64,000 nucleotides of DNA from Albirhodobacter sp048262715 (lineage in GTDB: Bacteria > Pseudomonadota > Alphaproteobacteria > Rhodobacterales > Rhodobacteraceae): NCBI GenBank assembly GCA_048262715.1, contig JBLXEV010000007.1, forward strand, positions 1 to 64,000. Direction: 5' to 3'. Both the position numbers and the translations under genes were made by a program. Numbering within the stretch: position 1 is the first letter of the stretch; every line of letters begins with the position of its first letter. Below the pieces are notes generated by a model. That model was not told the DNA's origin. It saw nothing but the letters and a program-made list of their open reading frames with translations, and did no database searches. Below, in pieces: positions 9,749 to 19,854 of this stretch.

Positions 9749-10252
9749 TCAAAGCGACGCAGCAAGCTCTTCCAACTGGCCCGTGGCGGCGCCCCAGCCT
9801 TCAAAAAAACCCATTGCGCGATGTTTTTGGGCATCTTCAGGTGTCGCATGAAAGACACTGGCGCTGTAGCGCGTGCCTGCGCGCGGGGTGTCAATCTCGG
9901 GCTCGATTTCCGGCGCGATGAGAATTTCGGCCGTCATCGCGAAATCGGTCGGCCCTGTCCCGAGGGGCTGGGGGGCGAACCCTGCCGTCAGGCTATTTGT
10001 CCAGATGAGGCGCTTACCATGTTCCGCGATCAACACGCAGCCTTCGCCCGAGGCGGGGCCGTGATCGGGGATCTGCATCTCGAAGAAAAACCGCCCGCCG
10101 GGTTTTGGCTCGATGACGATCCGGCGGGTGGTTGCGGGTTTGGGGGCGAACCACTGGCGCAGCAGATCCGGCTCTGTCCAGCAGCGCCAGATCGCGGCGG
10201 GGCTGGCATTGAGGCTGCGCGTGAAGGAGAGGGTGGTGGGCGAAGAACTCAT
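9749..10252 (-). CDS. SRPBCC / AHSA1-like domain protein
   Basis: 167-residue protein of the START-like helix-grip fold, Aha1-homology subgroup. Typical segments are FTRSLNASPAAIWRCWTEPDLLRQWFAP at the N-terminus, PGGRFFFEM in the middle and a C-terminal helix (MGFFEGWGAATGQLEEL). Such proteins bind small hydrophobic ligands, and their roles vary widely. The ATG at 10252 follows a good ribosome site (AAGGAG). It sits between dnaE and xdhA with no close partner, so no specific function can be given. Confidence 0.8.
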   Translation of the reverse strand: MSSSPTTLSFTRSLNASPAAIWRCWTEPDLLRQWFAPKPATTRRIVIEPKPGGRFFFEMQIPDHGPASGEGCVLIAEHGKRLIWTNSLTAGFAPQPLGTGPTDFAMTAEILIAPEIEPEIDTPRAGTRYSASVFHATPEDAQKHRAMGFFEGWGAATGQLEELAASL

Positions 10253-10448
10253 ATCAGGCTCCTTATGTCGGGGGATGCTTGGCGGCAGACTGCGCCACGT
10301 AGGGCGTTCGGGCAAGCGCGGGATGCGTTGGCCACGCGAGCGCTTGCGCGGCATCGTGCTGAGCGCGCGGACTTGAACGTGCTGAGCGCACGTGACTTTG
10401 GCGCGAATGGGGGCTGCAAGCGATCCCAAGACGCGCTAGCTTGCCGCC

Positions 10449-13400
10449 ATGTCAGATCCCCGATTCATTCACCTGCGCGTTCATACGGAATATTCGCTCC
10501 TTGAGGGGGCGGTTCCGGTCAAGAAACTGATCAAGAGCTGCGAGGCATTCAAAATGCCTGCGGTGGCGGTCACCGATACCAATAACATGTTCGCGGCCTT
10601 GGAGTTTTCCGTGATTGCGCAGGGCGCGGGGGTGCAGCCGATTGTCGGTTGTCAGGTCTCCTACGCCTATGATCCGGCGGCGGTGGGCGAAAAACTGCGC
10701 CTGCCTGCGCCGCTGGTGCTGCTGGCGCAGAATGAGCGCGGCTACGAGAATCTGATGAAGCTGAACTCCTGCCTTTATATCGATAAGGGCGGCGATCTTG
10801 TGCAGGTCACCCGCGACGAGCTGGCGCTTCATTCCGAAGGGATCATTTGTCTCACGGGCGGGGCCGAAGGGCCGGTGGGGCGCTTCATCCAAAACGGCCA
10901 ACACGGGCGCGCGAAGGCCTTGCTGGAAGATCTGGCGGGGATCTTCGGGGATCGCCTCTATGTCGAGTTGCAGCGCCATCCAGGCGAGGGCGGCAAGACG
11001 ACCTTGGGCGAACAGGCAACCGAGCAGAGCTTTATCGAATGGGCCTATGAGTTGGGTCTGCCGATTGTCGCGACCAATGATGTCTATTTCCCCAATTCCA
11101 AGATGTATGAGGCGCATGACGCGCTGATCTGTATCGCGGAGGGGGCTTACGTTGACCAGCAAGAGCCGCGCCGCCGCCTGACGCCGCAGCACTATCTGAA
11201 AACGCCCGACGAGATGGCGGCGCTGTTTGCCGATCTGCCCGAGGCGCTGGCCAATACGGTGGAGATCGCGCGGCGCTGTGCCTTCGGGGCCTATAAGCGC
11301 AAGCCGATCTTGCCGAAATTTGCCGATGACGAGGTCGAGGAACTCCGCCGCCAATCCTGGGCGGGTCTGGAGGCGCGGCTGGCGGTGATCCCCCATGCGG
11401 CGCCGGTCGAGGAATATAACGCGCGGCTGGAATTCGAGCTGGGCATCATCGAGCAGATGGGCTTTCCGGGCTATTTCCTGATCGTTGCCGATTTCATCAA
11501 ATGGGGTAAGGATCAGGGGATCCCTGTCGGGCCGGGCCGTGGCTCGGGCGCGGGCTCACTGGTGGCCTATGCGCTGACGATTACCGATCTGGACCCGCTG
11601 CGCTATTCCTTGCTGTTCGAGCGGTTCTTGAACCCCGAGCGCGTTTCGATGCCGGACTTTGACATCGACTTCTGCATGGATCGCCGCGAGGAGGTGATCC
11701 AATATGTGCAGAAGAAATACGGGCGCGATAAGGTCGGGCAGATCATCACCTTCGGTGCGCTGCTCTCAAAAGCCGCCGTGCGCGATGTGGGCCGTGTGCT
11801 GCAAATGTCCTACGGGCAGGTGGATCGCCTCTCAAAAATGATCCCTGTTGAAGGGGTCAAACCCGTCAGCATCGAGAAAGCACTGGCCGACGAGCCACGC
11901 CTGCGCGAGGCCGCGCGCGAGGAAGAGGTCGTCGCGCGCCTGCTCGGCTATGCGCAACAGGTGGAGGGCTTGCTGCGCAACGCCTCCACTCACGCGGCAG
12001 GTGTGGTGATCGGCGATCGCCCGCTCGATCTGCTGGTGCCGCTCTATCAAGATCCGCGCTCGGATATGCCCGCGACCCAGTTCAATATGAAATGGGTCGA
12101 GCAGGCCGGTCTGGTGAAATTCGACTTCCTCGGCCTCAAGACGCTCACGGTGATTCAAAACGCGGTCGATCTGCTGAAACTGCGCGGGGTGGATGTCGAT
12201 ATCTCCGCGATCCCGATTGATGACGCGCCGACCTACGAGCTTTACGCCAAGGCGCAAACCGTGGCCGTGTTCCAAGTGGAATCCACCGGCATGATGGATG
12301 CGCTGCGGCGGATGAAACCGACGTGCATCGAGGATATTGTGGCGCTCGTGGCGCTATATCGTCCCGGCCCGATGGAGAATATCCCCGTCTATTGCGAGGT
12401 AAAGCACGGCGTCCGCCCACTGGAGAGCCTGCATCCGACAATTGATCCGATCTTGGCGGAGACGCAGGGGATTATCGTTTACCAAGAACAGGTTATGCAG
12501 ATCGCGCAGGTCATGGGCGGCTATTCGCTTGGCGGCGCGGATCTGTTGCGCCGCGCGATGGGGAAAAAGATCGCCGAGGAGATGGCCAAGGAACGCCCCA
12601 AATTCCTCGAGGGCGCGAAGGCGACGCACGGGATTGAGGCGAAAAAGGCGGGGGAGGTCTTCGACCTTCTGGAGAAATTCGCCAATTACGGCTTCAACAA
12701 ATCCCACGCGGCGGCCTATGCGATTGTGTCCTATCAAACGGCATGGCTGAAGGCGAACCATCCGGTGGAATTCATGGCGGGCGTCATGAATTGCGATATG
12801 CATCTGACCGACAAGCTCGCGATCTATAAGCGCGAGGTGGACCGCCTCCAGATCAAGACGATCCCGCCTTGTGTGAACCGCTCTCTGGCGAGCTTCACCG
12901 TGCGCGAGGGGCAGGTGGTCTATGCGCTGGGCGCGCTCAAAAACGTCGGGCTTGAGGCGATGAAACTGATCGTCGAGGCGCGCAACAAGGACGGGAAAGA
13001 GACCCCGTTCCGCGATCTGCATGATTTCGGGCGGCGCTGCGATCTCAAGAAAATCGGCAAGCGCCCTCTGGAGATGCTGGCGCGGGCAGGGGCCTTCGAT
13101 CAACTCGATCCGAACCGCAAACGCGTGTTCGAGAGTCTGGATGCGCTGGCGGCATGGTCGGGCGCGATTGCGGAGGCGAAAGTCTCCGCGCAGGTCTCGC
13201 TGTTTGGCGAGGCGGGCGACGATCTGCCGCCGCCGCGCTTTGCCGATACCGATGACTGGCTGCCCGCCGAGCGTCTGGCCGAAGAGCATAAGGCGATTGG
13301 CTTCTACCTCTCGGGCCACCCGCTCGACGATTACCTGCCCGCGCTCAAGCGCAAGAAGGTGATGACGCTGGCGGAGATCACCGCCAAGGCCGAGAATGGC

Positions 13401-13907
13401 GCGTTTATCGGCAAGCTGGCGGGGACGGTTTCGGCCAAGCAGGAGCGCAAATCCGCCAAGGGCAACCGCTTCGCCTTCGTGTCCCTCTCGGATCCGACGG
13501 GGCTTTACGAGGTCACCGTCTTCTCCGACACGCTGGAGGCGACGCGGCAGTTCTTGGAGCCGGGCTCGGCGGTTGTCCTCACGGTCGAGGCGACGCTGGA
13601 GGGCGAGACGCTGAAGCTGCTCGCGCGCGGCGCGCAGCCGATTGACACGGTGACGGCGGATGCGGGCGGATCGGGGCTGTTGATCCATCTGGAGGAAAGC
13701 GACGCGCTGCCCTCGATTGCCGCCCTGTTGGAGCGGGTCGCGGCAGAGGGCAAGGTCCGATCAAAGGGGCCGATTTCCTTCATGATCTTCGACCCGGATC
13801 GCGGCGCGCGCTATCAGATGTCCGCAGGCCAGGACTACCCGATCAACCCGCAAGTCAAAGGCGCGATCCGCTCACTGCGCGGGGTGATTGAGGTGGAGGA
13901 GGTGTGA
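10449..13907 (+). CDS. dnaE: DNA polymerase III alpha subunit
   Basis: 1,152-residue replicative DNA polymerase catalytic subunit, family C. The N-terminal PHP domain opens with FIHLRVHTEYSLLEGAVP. The polymerase palm carries GPGRGSGAGSLVAY and the metal-binding MPDFDIDFCMDRR. The FNKSHAAAYA segment lies in the fingers/tandem helix-hairpin-helix region, and an OB fold (residues about 990-1070) is near the end. Length is normal for DnaE1. The codon use is strongly GC-rich like other chromosomal genes here. Confidence 0.97.
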   Translation: MSDPRFIHLRVHTEYSLLEGAVPVKKLIKSCEAFKMPAVAVTDTNNMFAALEFSVIAQGAGVQPIVGCQVSYAYDPAAVGEKLRLPAPLVLLAQNERGYENLMKLNSCLYIDKGGDLVQVTRDELALHSEGIICLTGGAEGPVGRFIQNGQHGRAKALLEDLAGIFGDRLYVELQRHPGEGGKTTLGEQATEQSFIEWAYELGLPIVATNDVYFPNSKMYEAHDALICIAEGAYVDQQEPRRRLTPQHYLKTPDEMAALFADLPEALANTVEIARRCAFGAYKRKPILPKFADDEVEELRRQSWAGLEARLAVIPHAAPVEEYNARLEFELGIIEQMGFPGYFLIVADFIKWGKDQGIPVGPGRGSGAGSLVAYALTITDLDPLRYSLLFERFLNPERVSMPDFDIDFCMDRREEVIQYVQKKYGRDKVGQIITFGALLSKAAVRDVGRVLQMSYGQVDRLSKMIPVEGVKPVSIEKALADEPRLREAAREEEVVARLLGYAQQVEGLLRNASTHAAGVVIGDRPLDLLVPLYQDPRSDMPATQFNMKWVEQAGLVKFDFLGLKTLTVIQNAVDLLKLRGVDVDISAIPIDDAPTYELYAKAQTVAVFQVESTGMMDALRRMKPTCIEDIVALVALYRPGPMENIPVYCEVKHGVRPLESLHPTIDPILAETQGIIVYQEQVMQIAQVMGGYSLGGADLLRRAMGKKIAEEMAKERPKFLEGAKATHGIEAKKAGEVFDLLEKFANYGFNKSHAAAYAIVSYQTAWLKANHPVEFMAGVMNCDMHLTDKLAIYKREVDRLQIKTIPPCVNRSLASFTVREGQVVYALGALKNVGLEAMKLIVEARNKDGKETPFRDLHDFGRRCDLKKIGKRPLEMLARAGAFDQLDPNRKRVFESLDALAAWSGAIAEAKVSAQVSLFGEAGDDLPPPRFADTDDWLPAERLAEEHKAIGFYLSGHPLDDYLPALKRKKVMTLAEITAKAENGAFIGKLAGTVSAKQERKSAKGNRFAFVSLSDPTGLYEVTVFSDTLEATRQFLEPGSAVVLTVEATLEGETLKLLARGAQPIDTVTADAGGSGLLIHLEESDALPSIAALLERVAAEGKVRSKGPISFMIFDPDRGARYQMSAGQDYPINPQVKGAIRSLRGVIEVEEV

Positions 13908-14052
13908 GGGAGGGGATGTTTATATCCTGCGACGGTGCTCTCTACGGCACGAGGGCCCGTCTATTTGACGCAAGGATGAAAACGATTGCGTAAGCCACTC
14001 GCGCGCGAAAACAAAGGGAAGACCTCGTTCATTTGCTCCGCGGGTTGGAGAT

Positions 14053-14505
14053 TTGGCGAAGCTGGAAGATCGATATGCTTCAACGCCGTTTGCCGGAGGG
14101 GGAGGCCGTCAATCTGGACGAGATCGTGGTTTCAGGGCAGTTTTTCTTGATCTGTTCGATGAAACTCCAAAATCAGGACAATGGGTCATCAATGAAGTGA
14201 TGAACTGGTATTCGCATGCCGCTGACGAGGTGAATTATTTCATCGCGCGGGGCGACGAGCACATGGTGCGTGACTACCAAGAGTTCCTGCGCCTGTTCAG
14301 GGAAGACTTCGGCGTGGCGTTTTTCGCGATGTCCGGTGCGCTGCGCAAGGTGATCGATCGGGTTCTGAAAACCGGAAAAGTTCAGAGTGACGCGGAATAT
14401 GAGGCGCTTGTGGAGGCGACGGTGAACCTCGATACGCTGCTTCTGTCAGAGATTGAGCGCGAAAATCTTGAGCGGCTCCTGTCCGAATATTCCTCTGCGC
14501 AGTGA
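14053..14505 (+). CDS. Hypothetical acidic helical protein
   Basis: About 150 residues from a TTG at 14053; the true start is uncertain and no ATG fits better. The protein is mostly helical and acidic, with a stretch FREDFGVAFFAMSGALRKVIDRVLKTGK in the second half. I recognise no family. It lies 71 bp upstream of a DUF7716-like gene in the same direction, a pattern seen at worn-down polymorphic toxin/immunity loci, but I see no toxin domain. Confidence 0.5.
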   Translation: MAKLEDRYASTPFAGGGGRQSGRDRGFRAVFLDLFDETPKSGQWVINEVMNWYSHAADEVNYFIARGDEHMVRDYQEFLRLFREDFGVAFFAMSGALRKVIDRVLKTGKVQSDAEYEALVEATVNLDTLLLSEIERENLERLLSEYSSAQ

Positions 14506-14575
14506 GGGGGGCTGTTGCAGCTCTTTGGGACGACACCCAGTGATGACGACACGGCAGCAAGGGCGGGAAATTCCT

Positions 14576-14923
14576 ATGGAACCTCAAAACATGACGTTTG
14601 GCGCAGTACTCGCGCGCTTGGACGATGGCCTCATTTGGGGCCACAGTGTCTATTTGTCTGACCCGCACAACCTAACGCTTGAGACGATGTGTCTCGTTAT
14701 CGATGCTGACGCAGCAGAGCATGGAGAAGACAACTATACCCCGCTCATAGCGGAGCAATTAGGGCTGGAAGAGTTTCTTTTAGTTCAGGATATTATGATG
14801 GTGCGAGACTATGTGGCGGGGTGTGGCGTTGACCCAAATGAGCGCAGCTTAACATTCGCCACGAAATTCTATTTCGAGCGCGATGCCTATCCGGGCGAAG
14901 CCGAACTGGCCCAGCACAGCTAA
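14576..14923 (+). CDS. DUF7716-like small protein, possible immunity protein
   Basis: 115 residues from the ATG at 14576. The sequence resembles the DUF7716 group: a short N-terminal helix (FGAVLARLDDGLIWGHSVYL), an acidic centre (CLVIDADAAEHGEDNYTP) and a helix-strand end (EFLLVQDIMMVRDYVAGCG). Several members sit beside polymorphic toxins and are thought to act as immunity proteins. Here no toxin gene is adjacent. The family assignment is from memory of pattern, so it is tentative. Confidence 0.55.
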   Translation: MEPQNMTFGAVLARLDDGLIWGHSVYLSDPHNLTLETMCLVIDADAAEHGEDNYTPLIAEQLGLEEFLLVQDIMMVRDYVAGCGVDPNERSLTFATKFYFERDAYPGEAELAQHS

Positions 14924-15020
14924 GGCGCACAGGGGAGGCGCGCTTTGTGCTGAATGCGGCCATGCGCCGTGTCGGCTGAGCGCGCTGGCGGTCCTGCGGC
15001 GGAGGCCCTCGCCGAACCTC

Positions 15021-16118
15021 CTATTTTCCCTTGGCCACCCACGGCCCCAAGATCCGCCGCGCGAGCACTTGCGCCATCACCACGGCCATTACGATCCGCA
15101 CGAGGTGATGGGCGGTGACATAGACGACGCTCATGTTCAACGAGAGCGCGATCAGGCTCATTTCCGTCAGGCCACCCGGCGCGAAGGCGAGGAAGACGGC
15201 AGCGGCGGGTTTATCGACGATGCTGGAGAAGATCAGTGCGAAGATACTCGCGAGGGTGAGCGAAACGCCTGTCGAGACGGCAGCGAGCCGCAACGCATGG
15301 GTGAAATCCTTGCGCGCCACGCCTTTGAACCGCACGCCGAGCGAGGTGCCAATCGCGATTTGCCCGAGATTGATCATCCATTGCGGCGGTCCGCCCTCTA
15401 CAATGCCCATCGCGTGAATCGCGGAGGACAGCAGGAGCGGGCCCGCGATCAGACCTGCGGGCAGGCGCGAGAGTTTGCCCAAGACTGCGCCGACGATCCC
15501 CGCCGCGATCAGCCACGGCAGATCATGTAGCGTCAGCGCCGCGTGGCTCAGGCTTGCGCCCGAGGCGGAGCCGACCGCATGGCCTGTCATCACCGTGAAG
15601 GCGATGGGAACCAAGACCACCGTCACGATGAGCCGCAGGAATTGTAGCATCGTCAGCATGGCGACATTCGCGCCGCGCTCCTCGCCCATTTGCACCGTTT
15701 CCACGAGGCCACCGGGTGCGGAGCCGAAAAACGCTGTGACCTTATCGAGCGATCCGACGCGGGAGACCGCCGTGTAGGAGAGAAAATGCGCGAGCGGCAC
15801 GAAGAGGAACACGGCCAGCACCGAGGGCCACCACGTTGGCATATCGCGCAGCACCGAGGGCGAGAAGGAGCCGCCAATCGCCACCCCCAGCACAGGCAGA
15901 AAGCCCAGCCGCAGCGCGGGCGGGAAGGTGACCTCGCGGCCCCTCACCCGCACATGCCCGAGCGCCAGCGCCGCCACACAGAGCATTGAGCCCAGCAGCA
16001 TCGGCAGCGGCAGATGCGCGGCGCGCGCGGCAAACCCGCCCGCAGCGCCGATCAGCACGGTCACCAAAATGGCGGGGATATCAATATGCTCGGGCAGGCG
16101 GGTTAGCCGGATCGCCAT
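15021..16118 (-). CDS. AbrB-family (PF05145) membrane protein
   Basis: 365-residue integral membrane protein of the family once called ammonia monooxygenase / AbrB. The fold is two repeated halves of about five hydrophobic segments each; repeats are seen as GSAPGGLVETVQM in the first half and AFAPGGLTEMSLIAL in the second, which is diagnostic. The transport substrate is unknown. It lies 2 bp after slyX and probably shares its transcript. Confidence 0.85.
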   Translation of the reverse strand: MAIRLTRLPEHIDIPAILVTVLIGAAGGFAARAAHLPLPMLLGSMLCVAALALGHVRVRGREVTFPPALRLGFLPVLGVAIGGSFSPSVLRDMPTWWPSVLAVFLFVPLAHFLSYTAVSRVGSLDKVTAFFGSAPGGLVETVQMGEERGANVAMLTMLQFLRLIVTVVLVPIAFTVMTGHAVGSASGASLSHAALTLHDLPWLIAAGIVGAVLGKLSRLPAGLIAGPLLLSSAIHAMGIVEGGPPQWMINLGQIAIGTSLGVRFKGVARKDFTHALRLAAVSTGVSLTLASIFALIFSSIVDKPAAAVFLAFAPGGLTEMSLIALSLNMSVVYVTAHHLVRIVMAVVMAQVLARRILGPWVAKGK

Positions 16119-16121
16119 GTC

Positions 16122-16319
16122 TCACCAATGCGGCGGGCGTTGATCGGCCAGCGGGATCGTGCCCGCGCCATCGGCCTCGCGCTCGGCCTCGCGCTCCAGC
16201 AGCAGCCCTACCCTGCGCGCCAGCCGTTCAATCTCGCGTTCTTGCCGCGCGATCACATCGGAAAGATCCTCGACGGTGCGGGTCAGATGGGCGATTTGCT
16301 CTTCGATCTCTTGTGACAT
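16122..16319 (-). CDS. slyX: SlyX family protein
   Basis: 65-residue SlyX protein: a short coiled coil (residues about 5-45, EEQIAHLTRTVEDLSDVIARQ and on) followed by the typical C-terminal tail ending DQRPPHW. Family members are small, acidic, and of unknown function. The ATG at 16319 is the only start that gives the family length. It is divergent from hisS (191 bp between starts) and is followed closely by the AbrB-family gene. Confidence 0.88.
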   Translation of the reverse strand: MSQEIEEQIAHLTRTVEDLSDVIARQEREIERLARRVGLLLEREAEREADGAGTIPLADQRPPHW

Positions 16320-16510
16320 GCGATTCGTCCGGTCCTTTGTTTGCGGCGGCGGGGCAGCTTGGCCGTGATATGCGGTCTTGCTGGGCGGGCTTTCGACCAA
16401 CAGATGGCGCAAAACGCGCAGCGCGCGCGGGCGTGGCCGCTTGTTCGCGCGGCATTCCTCCGCTACACCGCCCCTGATTACAACCGCCCCCCGAAATATG
16501 CGAGGCGAAT

Positions 16511-18019
16511 ATGGCCAAGGACAAGACCCAGCGCAAACCGCGCGCCGAAACCCCCAAAGGGTTCCGCGATTACTTCGGCACGGACGTGACCGAGCGTAAG
16601 GCAATGCTCGACACGATTGCCGAGGTCTACCATCGCCACGGGTTCGACCCGCTGGAGACTTCCGCTGTCGAGACCGTCGAGGCCTTGGGCAAGTTCCTTC
16701 CCGATGTGGATCGCCCGAATGCGGGTGTGTTCGGCTGGCAGGAAGAATCCGAGAGCGGCAAGGAAGGCGATTGGCTGGCGCTGCGCTATGACCTCACCGC
16801 GCCTCTGGCCCGTGTCGCCGCGCAGTTCCGCAACGATCTGCCCTCGCCTTATCGCCGCTATGCGATGGGGCCGGTCTGGCGCAACGAGAAGCCCGGCCCG
16901 GGGCGGTTCCGTCAGTTTTATCAATGCGATGCGGATACGGTCGGCGCACCTTCTGTCGCGGCAGATGCCGAGATATGCGCGATGCTATCGGATGCGCTGG
17001 AAGCTGTTGGCATTGACCGCGCCGATTACATCGTGCGGGTGAATAACCGCAAGGTGCTCAACGGCGTGATGGAAGTGGCGGGCGTGCTTGATCCCTCGGA
17101 TCCCAGCAAATGGGAAGACGAGCGCGGCATCGTGTTGCGCGCGATTGATAAGCTGGATCGTCTGGGCGAGGAGGGCGTGCGCGCGCTCCTTGGCGCGGGG
17201 CGTGAGGATGCGTCTGGCGATTTCACCAAGGGCGCTGGCCTCTCGCCTGAGCAGGCCGAGATCGTCATGGGCTTCATGTCCGCCAAGCGCGCGACGGGGG
17301 CTTTGACGGCGGCACGGTTGCGCGAATTGGCAGGGGCGTCGGCGACGGGGCTTGAAGGCGTGCAAGAGCTGGAAACCATCGCAGAGCTTCTGGAGGCGCA
17401 GGGCTACGGCCCCGACCGGATCGACATTGATCCGTCCGTCGTGCGCGGCCTTGGCTATTACACCGGCCCCGTATTCGAGGCTGAGCTGACCTTCGAGATC
17501 TTCGATGAGAAGGGCCGTAAGCGGCAGTTCGGCTCGGTCGCGGGGGGTGGGCGCTATGATGATCTGGTCAAGCGCTTCACAGGCCAATCGGTGCCCGCTA
17601 CGGGGGTGTCTATCGGGGTCGACCGCCTTCTGGCCGCGCTGCGTGCCAAAGGCCGGATCGGAACAGGCACGCCGCAAGGCCCCGTGATCATCACCGTGAT
17701 GGACCGCGACCGGATGGCCGACTATTTCGCCATGGCGACCGATTTGCGCAACGCAGGCATCCGCGCGGAGGTCTATCTGGGCAATCCGAAGAACTTCGGC
17801 AACCAGTTGAAATACGCCGATAAGCGCGAAAGCCCTGTCGCCGTGATCCAAGGATCGTCCGAGCGCGAGGCAGGCAATATCATCCTCAAGGATCTGATCT
17901 TGGGCGCGAAAATCGCCGAGAATGCCAGCCTTGAGGAATGGAAAGCCCGCCCCGCACAGGTGGAAGTTCCGCGCGCCGATCTGGTCGCGGAAGTCCGCAA
18001 AATGTTGGAGCAGGGCTGA
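16511..18019 (+). CDS. hisS: Histidine--tRNA ligase
   Basis: 502-residue class II aminoacyl-tRNA synthetase that charges tRNA-His. Motif 1/2 region includes YDLTAPLAR and the YRRYAMGPVWRNEKPGPGRFRQFYQ signature. The histidine-specific GLGYYTGPVFE motif is near residue 315, and a C-terminal anticodon-binding domain ends the protein. Its stop overlaps the hisZ start (TGATG), so the aminoacylation enzyme and the two subunits of ATP phosphoribosyltransferase are translated together. Confidence 0.97.
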   Translation: MAKDKTQRKPRAETPKGFRDYFGTDVTERKAMLDTIAEVYHRHGFDPLETSAVETVEALGKFLPDVDRPNAGVFGWQEESESGKEGDWLALRYDLTAPLARVAAQFRNDLPSPYRRYAMGPVWRNEKPGPGRFRQFYQCDADTVGAPSVAADAEICAMLSDALEAVGIDRADYIVRVNNRKVLNGVMEVAGVLDPSDPSKWEDERGIVLRAIDKLDRLGEEGVRALLGAGREDASGDFTKGAGLSPEQAEIVMGFMSAKRATGALTAARLRELAGASATGLEGVQELETIAELLEAQGYGPDRIDIDPSVVRGLGYYTGPVFEAELTFEIFDEKGRKRQFGSVAGGGRYDDLVKRFTGQSVPATGVSIGVDRLLAALRAKGRIGTGTPQGPVIITVMDRDRMADYFAMATDLRNAGIRAEVYLGNPKNFGNQLKYADKRESPVAVIQGSSEREAGNIILKDLILGAKIAENASLEEWKARPAQVEVPRADLVAEVRKMLEQG

Positions 18020-19086
18020 TGCAGTCGGGCCAAGGCGGGGCGCGGTTGGTCGGGCAAAAGCTGCTTGAGCAGTTCGTTGCGGCGGGCGCTGTGCATATCG
18101 AGGCGGATATTTTGCAGCCCGCAGAGGCGCTGCTGGATCTCTACGGCGAGGATATTCGCGGCCGTGCCTTCGTGACCCATGATCCGATCCGTGGCGAGAT
18201 GATGCTGCGGCCGGATTTCACGGTTCCTGTGGTGCAGGCGCATATGGCCGAGGGCGCGGAGCCCGCGCGCTATGCCTATCTTGGTGAGGTGTTCCGCAAG
18301 CAGGATCATCGCGGCGCGGCGCGGATGGCGGAATATCTGCAAGCGGGCTACGAGGTGTTTGACCGCACCGCGCCCGAGGCCGCCGATGCGGAAGTCTTCG
18401 CGCTGTTCTCGCGGATCTTGGCACCGCTGAATCTGACTGCAACGATTGGCGATATCGGCCTGCTGACGGCCTCTGTCGAGGCGCTGGAAACGCTCCCCGT
18501 GCGCAAACAGGCGCTGTTGCGCCACATCTGGCGCCCCAAGCGGTTCCATGCCTTGCTCAAACGCTATGCGGGCCAGATCCCGACGCCGCCCGCGCGTCAA
18601 GCGTTGCTGGAGGGCGCGGTGCAAGCCGACGCCCCATGGATCGGGTTGCGCTCGGAAGAGGAAGTCGCTGCCCGCGTGGCACGGCTGCGCGCGGATGCCG
18701 CGGCGGAGCCGATTGCGCAGGCAGATATGGCGCGGCTTGATGCGCTGTTCGCGCTGCGCTGCCCCGCGCTGGAGGCCCCCGCCAAACTGCGCGCGCTGGA
18801 TCTTCCCGAGGCGGCAATCGCACGGTTCGAGGCCCGTCTGGCAGCGCTGCAAGCGCAGGGCGTTGATCTGGCAGCGGTCGGGTTCGAGGCCAGCCATGGC
18901 CGCACCACGATGGAATATTACGACGGCTTCGTCTTCACCTTCAAAGCCGAGGGCGATCTGCCCCCAGTGGCCACGGGCGGGCGCTATGATGCGCTGACCA
19001 AGGTCTTGGGGCAGGGGCGTGAAATCCCCGCCGTTGGGGGCGTGATCCGCCCTGCGCTGGTGGCGGCCTTGGGAGGTCTCGCATGA
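18019..19086 (+). CDS. hisZ: ATP phosphoribosyltransferase regulatory subunit
   Basis: 355-residue HisZ, a paralogue of histidyl-tRNA synthetase that lost aminoacylation and instead forms a complex with the short HisG. Residues RPDFTVPV and GEVFRKQD correspond to synthetase motifs, and the end has ATGGRYDALTKVLG. The ATG at 18019 overlaps the hisS stop, and the stop overlaps the hisG start (ATGA). HisZ gives histidine feedback sensitivity to the first step of histidine synthesis. Confidence 0.93.
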   Translation: MQSGQGGARLVGQKLLEQFVAAGAVHIEADILQPAEALLDLYGEDIRGRAFVTHDPIRGEMMLRPDFTVPVVQAHMAEGAEPARYAYLGEVFRKQDHRGAARMAEYLQAGYEVFDRTAPEAADAEVFALFSRILAPLNLTATIGDIGLLTASVEALETLPVRKQALLRHIWRPKRFHALLKRYAGQIPTPPARQALLEGAVQADAPWIGLRSEEEVAARVARLRADAAAEPIAQADMARLDALFALRCPALEAPAKLRALDLPEAAIARFEARLAALQAQGVDLAAVGFEASHGRTTMEYYDGFVFTFKAEGDLPPVATGGRYDALTKVLGQGREIPAVGGVIRPALVAALGGLA

Positions 19087-19772
19087 CACTCAAACTCGGG
19101 GTGCCGTCCAAAGGGCGGCTGATGGAACAGACGTTTGACTGGTTCGCCGCGCGTGGTCTGACGTTGAAACGCACCGGAAACGAGCGCGAATATGCGGGCG
19201 CTGTCGAGGGGATCGAGGGCGTCGAACTGGTGCTGCTCTCGGCGGGGGAAATTCCGCGCGAACTGGCGGCGGGGCGCATCCATATGGGGGTGACGGGCTC
19301 CGATCTGGTCCGCGATAAGCTCGCCGATTGGGATGGTCAGGTCGAGGAACTCGCGCTGATGGGGTTCGGCCATGCCGATCTGATCCTTGCGGTGCCGAGC
19401 TGCTGGGCGGATGTGGATTGCGTCGAGGATCTCGATGCAGCGGCCTCTGCCTTCCGGCGAACCCACGGGTTCCGCCTGCGGATCGCGACGAAATACCACC
19501 GTCTCGTGCGCGAATATCTGACGCGCGAAGGCGTGGCGGATTACCAGCTTGTGGATAGTCAGGGCGCGACCGAGGGCACGATCAAGAACCTCACCGCCGA
19601 GGCGATCGCCGATATCACCTCGTCGGGCGAGACATTGCGCGCGAACCACCTCAAGATCCTGTCGGATGCGGTGATCCATTCCTCGCAGGCAACGCTGTTT
19701 ACTTCGCGCACCGCAGATTGGGCCGAGGCCCCCGCAGCTGCGCAATTGCGCGCGATGCTCGAGATCGCCTGA
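19083..19772 (+). CDS. hisG: ATP phosphoribosyltransferase, short form
   Basis: 229-residue HisG of the short class, which joins ATP and PRPP in the first step of histidine synthesis and depends on HisZ. It begins LKLGVPSKGRLMEQT, has the family DLVRDKL and GATEGTIKNLTAEAIADITSSGETL (the PRPP-binding region, residues about 160-185), and lacks the C-terminal regulatory domain of the long form. The overlap with hisZ fits a two-subunit enzyme. Confidence 0.95.
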   Translation: MTLKLGVPSKGRLMEQTFDWFAARGLTLKRTGNEREYAGAVEGIEGVELVLLSAGEIPRELAAGRIHMGVTGSDLVRDKLADWDGQVEELALMGFGHADLILAVPSCWADVDCVEDLDAAASAFRRTHGFRLRIATKYHRLVREYLTREGVADYQLVDSQGATEGTIKNLTAEAIADITSSGETLRANHLKILSDAVIHSSQATLFTSRTADWAEAPAAAQLRAMLEIA

Positions 19773-19854
19773 GCGGGTCTCATTCCGGCTGGCCTAAAGT
19801 AACCGGCGTGTGGCTGGGGGGATGAAACCTCCCGCCTTAGTCTCGCTGTGCGCG

